The notes under the pieces: generated by a model | Databases searched by the model: none | What the model was told of the DNA's origin: nothing | The model's input: only the letters and a program-made list of their open reading frames with translations | Shown here: in pieces, positions 8,749 to 18,182 of the stretch | Layout of the letters: every line of letters begins with the position of its first letter | How positions within the stretch are numbered: the stretch's first letter is position 1 | Program-made: the position numbers and the translations under genes | Assembly (NCBI RefSeq): GCF_017873555.1 | Contig: NZ_JAGGKE010000001.1 | Location: forward strand, 310,001 to 374,000 | Direction: 5' to 3' | DNA: 64,000 bases | DNA from: Halorubrum trapanicum | GTDB taxonomy: Archaea > Halobacteriota > Halobacteria > Halobacteriales > Haloferacaceae

Positions 8749-9414
8749 TCACCCGACGACCGTCGAGACGGCGATCCCGGAGCCGACGGGGAGGACCGCG
8801 GTCTCGACGGCGTCGTCCGAGCGGACGGTCCCCAGGTACTCCCCGATGCCGCGCGTCTCCTCGTCGACCGCGGCGTCCGGGAGCGGTTCGCCCGCCTCGA
8901 AGTGCGCGACGAGGGCTTGGAAGTCGATCGGACCGCGCGCGACGTTGTCGGCGACGATCACGCCCCCGGACCGGACCTTCGGGAGGGCCGTCCAGTAAGC
9001 GTCGGCGTACCGGCCCTTCTGGTGGTCGATCAGGACCACGTCGAAGGGTCCGTCGTAGCGGTCGACCGTCTCCATCGCGTCGCCGACCTCGAAGGTGACG
9101 CTCTCGGCGTAGCCGCCGTCGGCCGCGAACGCGGCGCCGCGCTCGGCCTCATCGGCGTCGAACTCGGTACAGACCACGTGCTCGGCGCCGCCCCGGAGGA
9201 ACCAGGTAGCGGAGTAGCCGAACCCGGAACCGAACTCGAAGACGCGGTCCGCGTCCGTCAGCCGCGCCAGCAGGCGGAGGACCGCCCCCGCCTCGGGACC
9301 GATGATCGGGAACCCCCACTCGTCCGCGAGGTCGGCCATCTCCCTCTGAACCGGCGTGTGCTCCGGTGCCGTCGCAGTCAGGAACCGACGCACGGGGTCT
9401 GTGAGCACGTCCAT
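8749..9414 (-). CDS. O-methyltransferase (class I SAM-dependent)
   Basis: 221 residues resembling caffeoyl-CoA/catechol O-methyltransferase-type enzymes. The SAM-binding motif is VFEFGSGFGYSATWFL, followed by VVCTEFDADEAE and VVLIDHQKGRY, with VADNVARG after it. The start at 9414 (MDVLTDPVRR) is preferred over an earlier GTG at 9438, because that GTG overlaps the TATA box. The methyl acceptor is unknown; DUF-type family members in haloarchaea are uncharacterised. Confidence 0.87.
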   Translation of the reverse strand: MDVLTDPVRRFLTATAPEHTPVQREMADLADEWGFPIIGPEAGAVLRLLARLTDADRVFEFGSGFGYSATWFLRGGAEHVVCTEFDADEAERGAAFAADGGYAESVTFEVGDAMETVDRYDGPFDVVLIDHQKGRYADAYWTALPKVRSGGVIVADNVARGPIDFQALVAHFEAGEPLPDAAVDEETRGIGEYLGTVRSDDAVETAVLPVGSGIAVSTVVG

Positions 9415-9437
9415 GTCGTCGGGTCGAGCGCGTGACA

Positions 9438-9443
9438 CTTAAA
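9438..9443 (-). promoter_or_regulatory. TATA box of the O-methyltransferase
   Basis: TTTAAG on the minus strand, 24-29 nt before the ATG at 9414. Confidence 0.5.
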
Positions 9444-9504
9444 TCGGATCGGCGGCCCCGTGGCGTCGGATCGCGCCGGGACGGTCGCCGGCGGGCTGAA
9501 AACT

Positions 9505-9510
9505 GTTAAG
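9505..9510 (+). promoter_or_regulatory. TATA-like box of methylmalonyl-CoA mutase
   Basis: GTTAAG lies 26-31 nt before the ATG at 9536, which suggests a leaderless transcript. Confidence 0.45.
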
Positions 9511-9535
9511 TCCCGCTCGGTCGACCGATTCAGTA

Positions 9536-11209
9536 ATGTACGACCCTGAGGAACTCGCCGCGATCCGGGAGGCCAAGGAGTCGTGGGAGGCGGGCACCTA
9601 CGGCGAGACGGTCGACCGGTTCGGCGAGCGCGAGGAGACGTTCACCACCGACACCGGCGGCCAGGAGGTCGACCCGCTGTACACGCCCGCCGACGCCGAG
9701 ACGGACTACCGCGAGGACCTCGGCTACCCCGGCGAGGAGCCGTACACCCGCGGCGTCTACTCGACGATGCACCGGGGGCGCCTGTGGACGATGCGCCAGT
9801 ACGCGGGGATGGGAACCGCCGCGGAGACGAACGAGCGCTTCCAGTACCTCATCGACGAGGGGTCGTCGGGGCTGTCGATGGCGTTCGACCTCCCGACGCA
9901 GATGGGGTACGACTCCGACGCCGCGATGGCCGAGGGCGAGGTCGGGCGCTCCGGCGTCGCCATCGACACGCTCGACGACTTCGAGACCGTCTTCGACGGC
10001 ATCCCGCTCGACGAGGTGTCCACCTCGATGACGATCAACGCCCCCGCGGCGGTGCTGCTCGCGATGTACGTCGCGATGGGCGACGAGCAGGGCGTCCCGC
10101 GGGAGGAGCTCCGCGGGACGATACAGAACGACATCATGAAGGAGTACATCGCGCGGAACCTCTACATCTACCCGCCGAAGCAGTCGATACGGCTGATCAC
10201 GGACATCTTCGAGTTCTGCGCCGCCGAGGTCCCCAGCTTCAACACCATCTCCATCTCCGGGTACCACATCCGGGAGGCGGGGTCGACCGCGGCCCAGGAG
10301 ATCGCCTTCACCCTCGGCGACGGCATCGAGTACGTCGAGGCCGCGATCGACGCCGGACTCGACGTCGACGAGTTCGCCCCGCAGCTCTCCTTCTTCTTCA
10401 ACGCCCACAACAACATCTTCGAGGAGGCCGCGAAGTTCCGCGCCGCGCGCCGGATGTGGGCGCGGATCATGGAGGAGCGGTTCGACGCCGACAACCCGAA
10501 ATCGAAGCAGCTGAAGTTCCACACGCAGACCGGCGGTTCGACGCTCACCGCCCAGCAGATCGAGAACAACGTCGTTCGCGTCTCGTATCAGGCGCTCGCG
10601 GCCGTCCTCGGCGGCACGCAGAGCCTCCACACGAACGGGAAAGACGAGGCGCTCGCCCTACCGACCGAGAAGTCCGTCCGCACCGCGCTCCGCACCCAGC
10701 AGATCCTCGCCCACGAGTCGGGCGCCGCGGACACGATCGACCCGCTCGCGGGGTCGTACTACGTCGAGGACCTCACCGACGGGATCGAGGAGGGGGCGTT
10801 CGAGATCATCGAGGAGGTCGACCGCCGCGGCGGCATGCTGGAGGCCGTCGAGAGCGGCTGGGTCCAGCGGCAGATCCAGGACGTCGCCTTCGAGCGCCAG
10901 CAGGAGATCGAGGAGGGCGAGCGGATCATCGTCGGCGTCAACGAGTTCGAGGTCGACGAGGAGCCGGAGATGGACTTAGAGGAGGTCGACCCGGAACAGG
11001 AGCAGAACCAGCGCGACCGCCTGAACGAGGTGAAGGCCGACCGCGACGACGACGCGGTCGACGACGCGCTCGCGGGCCTTCGCGAGGCCGCGCGGGGAAC
11101 CGAGAACGTGATACCCCACGTCGTCGACGCCGTGAAGGCGTACGCGACGGTCCAGGAGATATCGGACGTGCTCCGCGACGAGTTCGGCGAGTACAAGCCG
11201 GGGCGGTGA
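9536..11209 (+). CDS. mcmA1: Methylmalonyl-CoA mutase, large (catalytic) subunit
   Basis: 557 residues, the TIM-barrel catalytic chain that interconverts succinyl-CoA and methylmalonyl-CoA. Family blocks seen are [58 protein letters not shown] and [10 protein letters not shown]. The B12-binding domain is absent, as is normal for archaeal split mutases, where it is a separate small subunit. That subunit is not in the window. The epimerase lies 1 kb downstream beyond an inserted FNT gene. Confidence 0.95.
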   Translation: MYDPEELAAIREAKESWEAGTYGETVDRFGEREETFTTDTGGQEVDPLYTPADAETDYREDLGYPGEEPYTRGVYSTMHRGRLWTMRQYAGMGTAAETNERFQYLIDEGSSGLSMAFDLPTQMGYDSDAAMAEGEVGRSGVAIDTLDDFETVFDGIPLDEVSTSMTINAPAAVLLAMYVAMGDEQGVPREELRGTIQNDIMKEYIARNLYIYPPKQSIRLITDIFEFCAAEVPSFNTISISGYHIREAGSTAAQEIAFTLGDGIEYVEAAIDAGLDVDEFAPQLSFFFNAHNNIFEEAAKFRAARRMWARIMEERFDADNPKSKQLKFHTQTGGSTLTAQQIENNVVRVSYQALAAVLGGTQSLHTNGKDEALALPTEKSVRTALRTQQILAHESGAADTIDPLAGSYYVEDLTDGIEEGAFEIIEEVDRRGGMLEAVESGWVQRQIQDVAFERQQEIEEGERIIVGVNEFEVDEEPEMDLEEVDPEQEQNQRDRLNEVKADRDDDAVDDALAGLREAARGTENVIPHVVDAVKAYATVQEISDVLRDEFGEYKPGR

Positions 11210-11234
11210 CGGCGCGGTCGCGGGGCGCCGCGGC

Positions 11235-12038
11235 TCAGCTCGCCCCCCGAACGACGTGCCCGTACTTCAGGGCCGCGACGAAGATGCCGCCGCCGACGGC
11301 GTTGCCGACGGTCGCGAGCGCGAGGAACGAGAGGTAGTCGGTCACCGTTATCGCGGGCGAGGAGAACAGCCCGAACAGCACCTCGACGTTGCCGGCGATC
11401 GAGTGGGGCAGGTGGAGCATCCCGATCGTGCCGGTCACGATCAACACGAGGAGCAGGCGGCCGGTCGTCTCCTGTGCCGCCGTGATGAGCCACGCCAGCA
11501 GCCCCATCAGCCACCCGGCGAAGATCCCGCCGACGAACAGCCACTGGAGGTCGTGGCTGACGAGCTTCAGGGCAATCTCCTCGAACGCCGCCGGCTCGAC
11601 GACGCCGAGTCCGGGGGTCAAGAGCACGGCGAGCAGGGTGAAACACAGCCCGCCGAGGAGGTTGCCGACGTACACCAGTCCCCAGAGCCGACCCAGCTGT
11701 CCGAGGGAGGCCTGTCCGTCCAACACGGGGATCACGGCGAGCATCGTGTGTTCGGTGAACAGCTCCGAGCGGCCCAGGATGACGAAGATGAAACCGACGG
11801 AGTAGACGCTCGCGAGCAGCAGCTCGGTCCCAAGGTCCCCGTACCCCCCCGGTGAGAGCGTCAGCACCACCGCCATCATCAGCGGGCCGAAGCCGATGTC
11901 GAGTCCCGCGGACAGCCCGGAGAGGAGCAGCCCGGACCGCTCCCGGTTCAGCTCGTGGAGCGCGCTGTCGAGGATGGAGTCGAGGATCGTCCGCGACGAC
12001 TTCTGTTCTAACGCCGTGTCGGTGTTCTGATCGCTCAC
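11235..12038 (-). CDS. Formate/nitrite transporter family channel
   Basis: 267 residues with about six membrane helices and FNT-type features such as GRSELFTEHTMLAVIPVL, VYVGNLLGG and HSIAGNVEVLFGL. FNT channels are homopentamers passing formate, nitrite, hydrosulfide or lactate. A GTG at 12036-12038 (MSDQNTDTALEQKS) is the likely start; longer in-frame starts give a low-complexity, non-conserved N-terminus. It is convergent with the mutase and divergent from the epimerase. Substrate is not decided by sequence. Confidence 0.87.
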   Translation of the reverse strand: MSDQNTDTALEQKSSRTILDSILDSALHELNRERSGLLLSGLSAGLDIGFGPLMMAVVLTLSPGGYGDLGTELLLASVYSVGFIFVILGRSELFTEHTMLAVIPVLDGQASLGQLGRLWGLVYVGNLLGGLCFTLLAVLLTPGLGVVEPAAFEEIALKLVSHDLQWLFVGGIFAGWLMGLLAWLITAAQETTGRLLLVLIVTGTIGMLHLPHSIAGNVEVLFGLFSSPAITVTDYLSFLALATVGNAVGGGIFVAALKYGHVVRGAS

Positions 12039-12201
12039 GCGGAGTCCCGCGTCGCAGTTGTCGCCCGGGATACCCAATTCTTTCCATCGGCGAACCCAGG
12101 TTCCGCGACCGTCGGAGCGGTCCGACGCCGTCGGTCCCCGTTTTCCGACCTCGTCGCGACGCCCGCCGTCATTTATGTGCTCCGCGCCGCGACGTGTCGC
12201 C

Positions 12202-12588
12202 ATGCGCTTCGATCACGTCGGCGTCGCGACGCGCGACGCCACCGTCCTCGCCGACCTGTTCGGCGGCCTGCTCGACGCCCCGGTCGCCCACGAGGAGACG
12301 TTCGACGACATGCGGATCGTCTTCCTCGAACTCGACGGCGGCGGCTACTTCGAGCTGCTCGAACCGGACGCCGGCGGGACGATCGCCGACTACCTCGACC
12401 GCGAGGGACCGGGGATTCACCACGTCGCGCTCGCGGTCGACGACCTCCCGGCCGCGCTCGACGACGCGCGCGACCTCGGGATCGACCTCGTCGACGGGGA
12501 GCCGCGTCCCGGCGCGTGGGGCCACGAGGTCGCCTTTCTTCACCCGCGGTCGACGGGCGGCGTGCTCGTGGAGTTCGTCGAGGGCTGA
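12202..12588 (+). CDS. mce: Methylmalonyl-CoA epimerase
   Basis: 128 residues of the vicinal-oxygen-chelate fold. It begins MRFDHVGVATRD with the first metal His (H5). GPGIHHVALAVDD supplies the second His, and VLVEFVEG the terminal Glu. It epimerises (S)- and (R)-methylmalonyl-CoA for the mutase at 9536-11209. A TATTTA-like stretch at about 12170-12180 precedes the ATG. Confidence 0.93.
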   Translation: MRFDHVGVATRDATVLADLFGGLLDAPVAHEETFDDMRIVFLELDGGGYFELLEPDAGGTIADYLDREGPGIHHVALAVDDLPAALDDARDLGIDLVDGEPRPGAWGHEVAFLHPRSTGGVLVEFVEG

Positions 12589-12651
12589 GTCCGGTTCGCG
12601 GCGACCGCGACCGTGGCGGGCCGGCCGCGGCTCGGTCGGCGGGTCGGTTCC

Positions 12652-14784
12652 TCAGTCCTCGGCCTCGACCGCCGGGTCGTGGGTCTCGTACCAGTCGAGG
12701 ATCTTCTCCAGCCGGTGGATCGCGCGGTCGGGGTCGCCGATGTTGTGGTGCTCGTCCGGGTAGACGACCAGTTCGGCGTCGATCCCTTGCTTCCGGGCCG
12801 CGACGTACAGCTGCTCCGACTGCGAGGAGGGGCACCGCCAGTCCTCGCCGCCCGCCATCACCAGCAGGGGCGTCTCGATGTTCCCGGCGTCGAGGACCGC
12901 GGTCGACGCGTCGTACGCCTCGGGGTTCTCCCACGGGAGGCCGAACTCCGCCTCCAGCCAGACGTGGGTGTCGTCCGTGCCGAACGCCGACCGGAGGTCG
13001 TAGATGCCGTGTTCGGGCGCGGCGGCGGTGAACAGCTCCGGCTCCTGCGTGACGAGGAACCCCTGCGCGATGCCGCCGTAGGAGAATCCGTGGCCGAACA
13101 CGCGGTCGGGGTCGACCCAGCCGCGCTCCGCGAGCGACTCGACCCCAGCAGCGATGTCGTCGACCTCGGCGGTCCCCCACTTCCCGGTCAGCTCCGCGGT
13201 GAACTCGCGGCCGCGTGAGGTGCCGCCGCGGTAGTTGGGACGGAAGACGAGGTAGCCGCGGCTCGTCAGCGCGGCGTGGCCGAAGCTGAACACCGGCTCG
13301 TCGTACGACATCGGCCCGCCGTGGATCGCCACCACCAGCGGGTGGTCGCCGTCTTCCGGATCGACCTCGGGGTCGTGGTAGAGCACGCCGTCGAGCGTCC
13401 AGCCGTCGGACTCCCACTCGACGCGGCGGGCCTCCGGCATCGAGAACTCGTCGACGAGCGACTCGTTGACGCGGGTGAGCCGCCGGAAGGAGTCGGGTTC
13501 GGCGGATGCGTCGAGGTCCTCGACGTCGACCGCGTACAGGTCGCTCCCGTCCTCCGGGTCCGACAGGACCGTCACCGCCGTCGACCCGTCGTCGGCCACG
13601 TCGAAGTCGGCCATGGCGCGGTCGCGGCCCTGCGCCTCGAAGACGCGCTCCGTCGTGCCGTCGGTCTCCACGCGGACCAGGCGAGTGCTGCTCTCGTCCG
13701 CGATCCGGACGTATATCGCGCCGTCGACCCACACCGGCTCCCCGCCGCGGGCGACCGTCCGGTCGAGGTCCGCGGTGAGCGAAGCGGTCCCGCCGCCGTT
13801 CTCGTCCACGAGGTACACCTCCGCCGGGGCGGGCGGGTCGTCCGGGTCGCTCGCGACCGTCGCGACCCCGTCGGCGTCGGGGCGCCACGCCGGCGCGCCG
13901 TGGGTGAGGTCGACGTCCGTGAGCCGCTCCGCGTCGCCGCCCTCGGGCGAGACCGCGTACAGATCGCGGACGGTGGTGTCGTCGGGGCGGTCGAGGCGAC
14001 AGGCGGTGAACGCGATCCGGCCGCCCTCGCTCCACGCGGGGTCCATCCCGGCGAGGTCCTCGAAGGCCCCGCCGCCGTACGCGTCGTCGAGTCGGCGGGG
14101 GTCGCTCTCGGGGTCGTCGAGGTCGACGACGAACAGGTACCGCGTCACGTCGTCGGTCCAGCCGGCGCCGTTCACCTTGTGCTGGAGCCGGGTCGTCTCG
14201 ATCGGGCCGCCCTCCTCTCGCACCTGATCGAGGTACTCGGACTCCTCGTCGGTCGGGTCGCGTGACTCGATCACCAGCCGGTCGCCGTCGGGCGACCAGT
14301 CGAAGCCGGCGACGCCCTCGTCGCGCTCCGTCACCTGTCGGGCGTCGCCGCCGAGGGCGAGGTCGAACAGCCACACCTGCGGTTTCGGCTCTTCGTCGCC
14401 GTTTCCGAGGGGTTCGTCGTCCTCGTCTTCTGTGCCCTCCTCGTCGTCCTCGGCGCTTCCCCCGTCGTCCGCGGCGCCCTCGCCGTCCTCCCCGTCTCGG
14501 TCGCGCCACCCCACCCGTCGCTCGGCGTCGCGCTCGCGGGCCGCGAGAAACGCGAGGCGGTCGCCGTCCGGTCCCCACGTCGGCGCGGAGGCGCCCGACG
14601 CGCTCGTCAGGCGGTGCGGCTCGCGGGAGCCGTCGGTCGGGGCGACGAACAGCGAGGCGACCGCCTCGTCGGCGGCCTGGTCGTACTCGGTCGCGGTGAA
14701 GGCGACGCGGTCGCCGGTCGGTGAGACGGCGACCTCGCCGATCTGGGTCAGATCGTAGTACGCGTCCAGCGGCAGTTCCGACAT
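12652..14784 (-). CDS. S9-family serine peptidase (acylaminoacyl/dipeptidyl-peptidase type)
   Basis: 710 residues. The N-terminal two-thirds has TolB/WD-like beta-propeller repeats (for example GEVAVSPTGDRVAFTAT and GFDWSPDGDRLVIES), interrupted by an acidic low-complexity loop near residues 95-130. The C-terminal alpha/beta-hydrolase has the nucleophile in GHGFSYGG, an Asp around MAGGEDWRCP and a His in DEHHNIGD. It probably acts on small peptides in the cytosol; no signal peptide is seen. A TATTTCC box at about 14806-14813 supports the start at 14784. Longer open frame upstream is antisense to the cyclase. Confidence 0.92.
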   Translation of the reverse strand: MSELPLDAYYDLTQIGEVAVSPTGDRVAFTATEYDQAADEAVASLFVAPTDGSREPHRLTSASGASAPTWGPDGDRLAFLAARERDAERRVGWRDRDGEDGEGAADDGGSAEDDEEGTEDEDDEPLGNGDEEPKPQVWLFDLALGGDARQVTERDEGVAGFDWSPDGDRLVIESRDPTDEESEYLDQVREEGGPIETTRLQHKVNGAGWTDDVTRYLFVVDLDDPESDPRRLDDAYGGGAFEDLAGMDPAWSEGGRIAFTACRLDRPDDTTVRDLYAVSPEGGDAERLTDVDLTHGAPAWRPDADGVATVASDPDDPPAPAEVYLVDENGGGTASLTADLDRTVARGGEPVWVDGAIYVRIADESSTRLVRVETDGTTERVFEAQGRDRAMADFDVADDGSTAVTVLSDPEDGSDLYAVDVEDLDASAEPDSFRRLTRVNESLVDEFSMPEARRVEWESDGWTLDGVLYHDPEVDPEDGDHPLVVAIHGGPMSYDEPVFSFGHAALTSRGYLVFRPNYRGGTSRGREFTAELTGKWGTAEVDDIAAGVESLAERGWVDPDRVFGHGFSYGGIAQGFLVTQEPELFTAAAPEHGIYDLRSAFGTDDTHVWLEAEFGLPWENPEAYDASTAVLDAGNIETPLLVMAGGEDWRCPSSQSEQLYVAARKQGIDAELVVYPDEHHNIGDPDRAIHRLEKILDWYETHDPAVEAED

Positions 14785-14919
14785 GAACCGACACAGCGCC
14801 GGACCGAGGAAATACGTTCGGGCCGCGGAACCGCAGCGGGCGACGGGGATCCGGCGCGACCGCGCCTCGAGGCGAGCGACGGCGACCGACTTAACCGCGA
14901 CGCGGCCCGACCGACGGCC

Positions 14920-15615
14920 GTGTTCCGCGACCTCTCGCGACCGATCGAGACGGGGATGCCGACCTACCCCGGCGACCCCGACGTGACGCTCGCGCCCGAC
15001 GCGACCCACGAGGCCGACGGCTACGCGACGAGCGAACTCCGGACCGGCACCCACGCGGGAACGCACGTCGACGCGCCGCGACACACGATTCCCGGCGGCG
15101 AGACGGTCGACGAACTCGGCGTCGGGCAGTTCGCGTTCGACGCCCGCCTCGTCGACCTCCGGTCGCTGGAGCCGCGCGAAGCGATCGCGCCCGAGTCGCT
15201 GCCCGATCCGAGCGACCTCGACGCCGAAATCGACCTCCTCGTCCTCCGGACCGGCTGGGCCTCGTACTGGGGGACCGACCGATACCGCGACCACCCGTAC
15301 CTGACCGCGGCGGCCGCCGAGCGCTGCCGGGAGGCGGGCGTCGGGGTCGGTCTCGATACCTTCGGGCCGGACCCGACGCCGACCGCGGAAGGCGACGCTG
15401 ACCCTCCCTCGAACGCGCGAGGCGACGAACCCGACGGCACTCCGGCCCACGACGTTCTCCTGGGCGACTCGCTCCCGATCGTCGAGAACCTCTGTGACCT
15501 CGACGACCTCCCGGCTCGGTTCCGGCTGTCCGCCTTCCCGCTCCGGATTCGCGACGGGGACGGGTCGCCGGTGCGGGCGGTCGCGGAATGGGAGGGACGA
15601 CCGGGAGACACGTAG
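14920..15615 (+). CDS. Cyclase-family protein (kynurenine formamidase-like)
   Basis: 231 residues. The hallmark metal motif GTHAGTHVDAPRH sits near residues 43-55, and DLSRPIETGMPTYPGDP opens the protein. Members hydrolyse N-formylkynurenine, isatin or related amides; no tryptophan-catabolic neighbour is present to decide. The GTG at 14920 follows a CTTAAC box at about 14890. It is divergent from the S9 peptidase. Confidence 0.88.
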   Translation: MFRDLSRPIETGMPTYPGDPDVTLAPDATHEADGYATSELRTGTHAGTHVDAPRHTIPGGETVDELGVGQFAFDARLVDLRSLEPREAIAPESLPDPSDLDAEIDLLVLRTGWASYWGTDRYRDHPYLTAAAAERCREAGVGVGLDTFGPDPTPTAEGDADPPSNARGDEPDGTPAHDVLLGDSLPIVENLCDLDDLPARFRLSAFPLRIRDGDGSPVRAVAEWEGRPGDT

Positions 15616-15714
15616 CCGCGAGACCACGAGACCGGGGAACGCGCCGACTCGCGCGCACCCAGACCAAACCCGTTTTAAGCGTCGGCGACGAACCGCGTTT
15701 CAAGGTCGATATCC

Positions 15715-15996
15715 ATGGAAATGCCACGCCGCTTCAACACGTACTGCCCCCACTGTGACTCTCACCACGAGCACGAGGTGGAGAAGGTTCGATCGGGTCG
15801 CGCGACCGGAATGAAACGCGACGCTCGGCAGCGACGCCGCGCGCTCGCGACGATCGGCAACGCCGGCGGGTACTCGAAGGTGCCCGGTGGCGACAAGCCG
15901 ACGAAGAAGACCCACCTGAAGTACCGCTGCGGCGACTGCGGGAAGGCCCACATGCGCGAGGGATGGCGCGCCGGCCGTCTCACGTTCCAGGAGTAA
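15715..15996 (+). CDS. rpl44e: Ribosomal protein L44e
   Basis: 93 residues ([18 protein letters not shown]...), with a zinc site made of CPHC and CGDC. It is a large-subunit archaeal/eukaryotic protein near the E site. The gene is followed after 2 nt by S27e, the start of a conserved archaeal translation cluster. A TTTTAAG box at about 15671-15677 gives a short leader. The start could also be at 15721. Confidence 0.97.
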   Translation: MEMPRRFNTYCPHCDSHHEHEVEKVRSGRATGMKRDARQRRRALATIGNAGGYSKVPGGDKPTKKTHLKYRCGDCGKAHMREGWRAGRLTFQE

Positions 15997-15998
15997 GC

Positions 15999-16172
15999 AT
16001 GGCGGGAGACTTCCACCGCGTCGCCTGCGGCGACTGCGAGAACGAACAGGTCGTCTTCGGCAAGGCCTCCTCGACGGTGTCGTGTGCGGTCTGCGGTACG
16101 ACCCTCGCGACCCCCACCGGGGGAGAGGCCGAGCTTCACGGCGAGATCGTCGAAACCGTTGAGGCGCGGTAA
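15999..16172 (+). CDS. rps27e: Ribosomal protein S27e
   Basis: 57 residues, a small zinc-ribbon protein of the small subunit (CGDC...CAVC). The start overlaps nothing but lies 2 nt after the L44e stop, so it is co-transcribed. Length is normal for archaea. Confidence 0.97.
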   Translation: MAGDFHRVACGDCENEQVVFGKASSTVSCAVCGTTLATPTGGEAELHGEIVETVEAR

Positions 16173-16190
16173 CCGCCTCACCGCTCCGTC

Positions 16191-16991
16191 ATGAAGTACA
16201 GCGGCTGGCCCGAACCCGGCGAGCTGGTGGTCGGCGACGTCGACGAGATCGCGGACTTCGGCGTGTTCGTCGACCTCGACGAGTACGAGGACAAGCGCGG
16301 TCTCTGCCACATCAGCGAGGTCGCCTCCGGCTGGATCAAGAACGTCCGCGACCACGTCCGCGAGGGACAGACGGTCGTCGCGAAGGTGCTGGAGATCGAC
16401 GAGTCGGCGAACCAGATCGACCTGTCGATCAAAGACGTCAACGAGCACCAGCGCAAGGAGACGATCCAGGACTGGAAGAACGCCCAGAAGGCGGACAACT
16501 GGATGCTCATCGCGCTCGGCGAGGACGTCGACGACGATCGCTACACGTCGGTCGCCAACGCCCTCCTCGTCGAGTACGAGAGCCTCTACGACGCCTTCGA
16601 GGCGGCCGCGATCAGCGGCGACGAGGCGCTCGAAGACGTCGACGTCGACGACGACACCGTCGACGCGATCGTCACGGCCGCCCGCGACAACGTCTCGGTC
16701 CCGTACGTGGACGTGACGGGGTACGTCGACCTCGAGTCGGCGGCCCCCGACGGCGTCGACGACGTGCGCGACGCGCTCGCGGCCGCCGAGGGGAACGGCG
16801 AGATCCCGGACGGCGTCGAGCTCGACGTCGGCTACGTGGGATCGCCCGAGTACCGGATCAAGGTCCGCGCGCCGAACTACAAGACGGCGGAGGCGCAGCT
16901 CGAATCCGCCGCCGAGCGCGCCCGCGAGTCGATCGAGACCGCCGGCGGCGCCGGCGAGTTCCACCGCGAGCGGCGCGAAGACGACGAGTAA
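16191..16991 (+). CDS. eif2a: Translation initiation factor aIF2 subunit alpha
   Basis: 266 residues. N-terminal S1-type OB domain ([27 protein letters not shown], about residues 5-80), a middle helical domain and a C-terminal alpha-beta domain that binds the gamma subunit. It stabilises Met-tRNAi binding by aIF2-gamma. It is the third gene of the L44e-S27e-aIF2a-Nop10 cluster, 18 nt after S27e. Confidence 0.97.
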   Translation: MKYSGWPEPGELVVGDVDEIADFGVFVDLDEYEDKRGLCHISEVASGWIKNVRDHVREGQTVVAKVLEIDESANQIDLSIKDVNEHQRKETIQDWKNAQKADNWMLIALGEDVDDDRYTSVANALLVEYESLYDAFEAAAISGDEALEDVDVDDDTVDAIVTAARDNVSVPYVDVTGYVDLESAAPDGVDDVRDALAAAEGNGEIPDGVELDVGYVGSPEYRIKVRAPNYKTAEAQLESAAERARESIETAGGAGEFHRERREDDE

Positions 16992-17025
16992 CCGCGAGCG
17001 GCCGAGGACACGACCCCTTCTTCCC

Positions 17026-17208
17026 GTGAAATCAGATATCCGCGTCTGCGCGAACTGGGAGACCGTTCACGACCGGCCGGTGTACGCGCTCGGCGACCGC
17101 TGCCCGGAGTGCGACGGCCCGACCGAGAACAGCGCGCCGGCCCCGTTCGGGCCGGAGGACCCCTACGGCGAGTACCGCCGGCGGGCGCGGCGACGCGACT
17201 CGGAGTAG
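17026..17208 (+). CDS. nop10: H/ACA RNP protein Nop10
   Basis: 60 residues, GTG start at 17026. It contains the zinc-binding pieces IRVCANW and RCPECDGPTE and the basic C-terminus of archaeal Nop10, which binds Cbf5 in pseudouridylation guide RNPs. It lies 34 nt after aIF2-alpha in the standard archaeal order. Confidence 0.94.
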   Translation: MKSDIRVCANWETVHDRPVYALGDRCPECDGPTENSAPAPFGPEDPYGEYRRRARRRDSE

Positions 17209-17315
17209 GCGTTCGACGCTCGGCGGCACCGGCGGCGGAGTTTCCGGGTACCGATCGACCACGGGAGCCACCGGAATAGCCACGCTCTTGTGACCGCCGC
17301 CCGGACGGGCACGGT

Positions 17316-18068
17316 ATGGAAGAGATCGAGATCGACGAGGTCGCGACGCCGGAGCTTACGGACCCGGTGTTGATCGAGGGGCTGCCGGGCGTCGGTCACG
17401 TGGGGAAACTCGCGGCCGAGCACCTGCTGGAGGAGTTCGACGGGGAGTTGGTCCGTCGGGTGTACGCCACGGAGTTCCCGCCGCAGGTGAGCGTCGACGA
17501 TGGGGGCGTCGCGGAGCTGACCTGTGCGGAGTTCCACGCCGTCGAGACCGACGGCGCCGACCTGCTCGTGTTGACCGGCGACCACCAGGCCGGGTCGAAC
17601 GCCGGCCACTACCGGCTCACCTCGACGTTCCTCGACATCGCCGAGGAGTTCGGCGCCGACCGGGCGTTCGCGCTCGGCGGCGTCCCGACCGGCGAACTCG
17701 TCGAGGAGTACACGGTTCTCGGCGCCGTCTCCGACGCCGACCTCGTCGACGACCTCGAAGACGCCGGCGTGGAGTTCCGCGCGGACGAGCCGGCCGGCGG
17801 CATCGTCGGCGTCTCCGGACTCGTGCTGGGACTCGGCGGTCGCCGCGGGTTCGACGCCGCCTGTCTGATGGGCGAGACGAGCGGCTACCTCGTCGACCCG
17901 AAGAGCGCGCGCGCCGTGCTGGAGGTCTTGGAGTCCGTCCTCGACATGGCCGTCGACTACGAGAGCCTCGAGGACCGCGCCGAGGAGATGGAGGAGGTCG
18001 TCGGAAAGATCCGCGAGATGCAGGAGGGACCGGCCGTGCCGGACGACGACCTGCGGTACATCGGATAA
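17316..18068 (+). CDS. PAC2-family proteasome-assembly chaperone homologue
   Basis: 250 residues. The opening block VLIEGLPGVGHVGKLAAEHLL and the middle GGVPTGELV and GLVLGLGG match the PAC2 family, with a charged helical C-terminus. In archaea it habitually follows nop10. A role in proteasome assembly is inferred from homology only. Confidence 0.9.
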   Translation: MEEIEIDEVATPELTDPVLIEGLPGVGHVGKLAAEHLLEEFDGELVRRVYATEFPPQVSVDDGGVAELTCAEFHAVETDGADLLVLTGDHQAGSNAGHYRLTSTFLDIAEEFGADRAFALGGVPTGELVEEYTVLGAVSDADLVDDLEDAGVEFRADEPAGGIVGVSGLVLGLGGRRGFDAACLMGETSGYLVDPKSARAVLEVLESVLDMAVDYESLEDRAEEMEEVVGKIREMQEGPAVPDDDLRYIG

Positions 18069-18182
18069 ACGGAAGGGCACGGCGACTTCGACCCCGTTTC
18101 TCCGCAGGCGATCGCCCTCGTCGGCCGAGCGAAACCCCCGCTTCCGGCAGAGCTAAACCGCATCCCCGATCATCGTTCGTGT

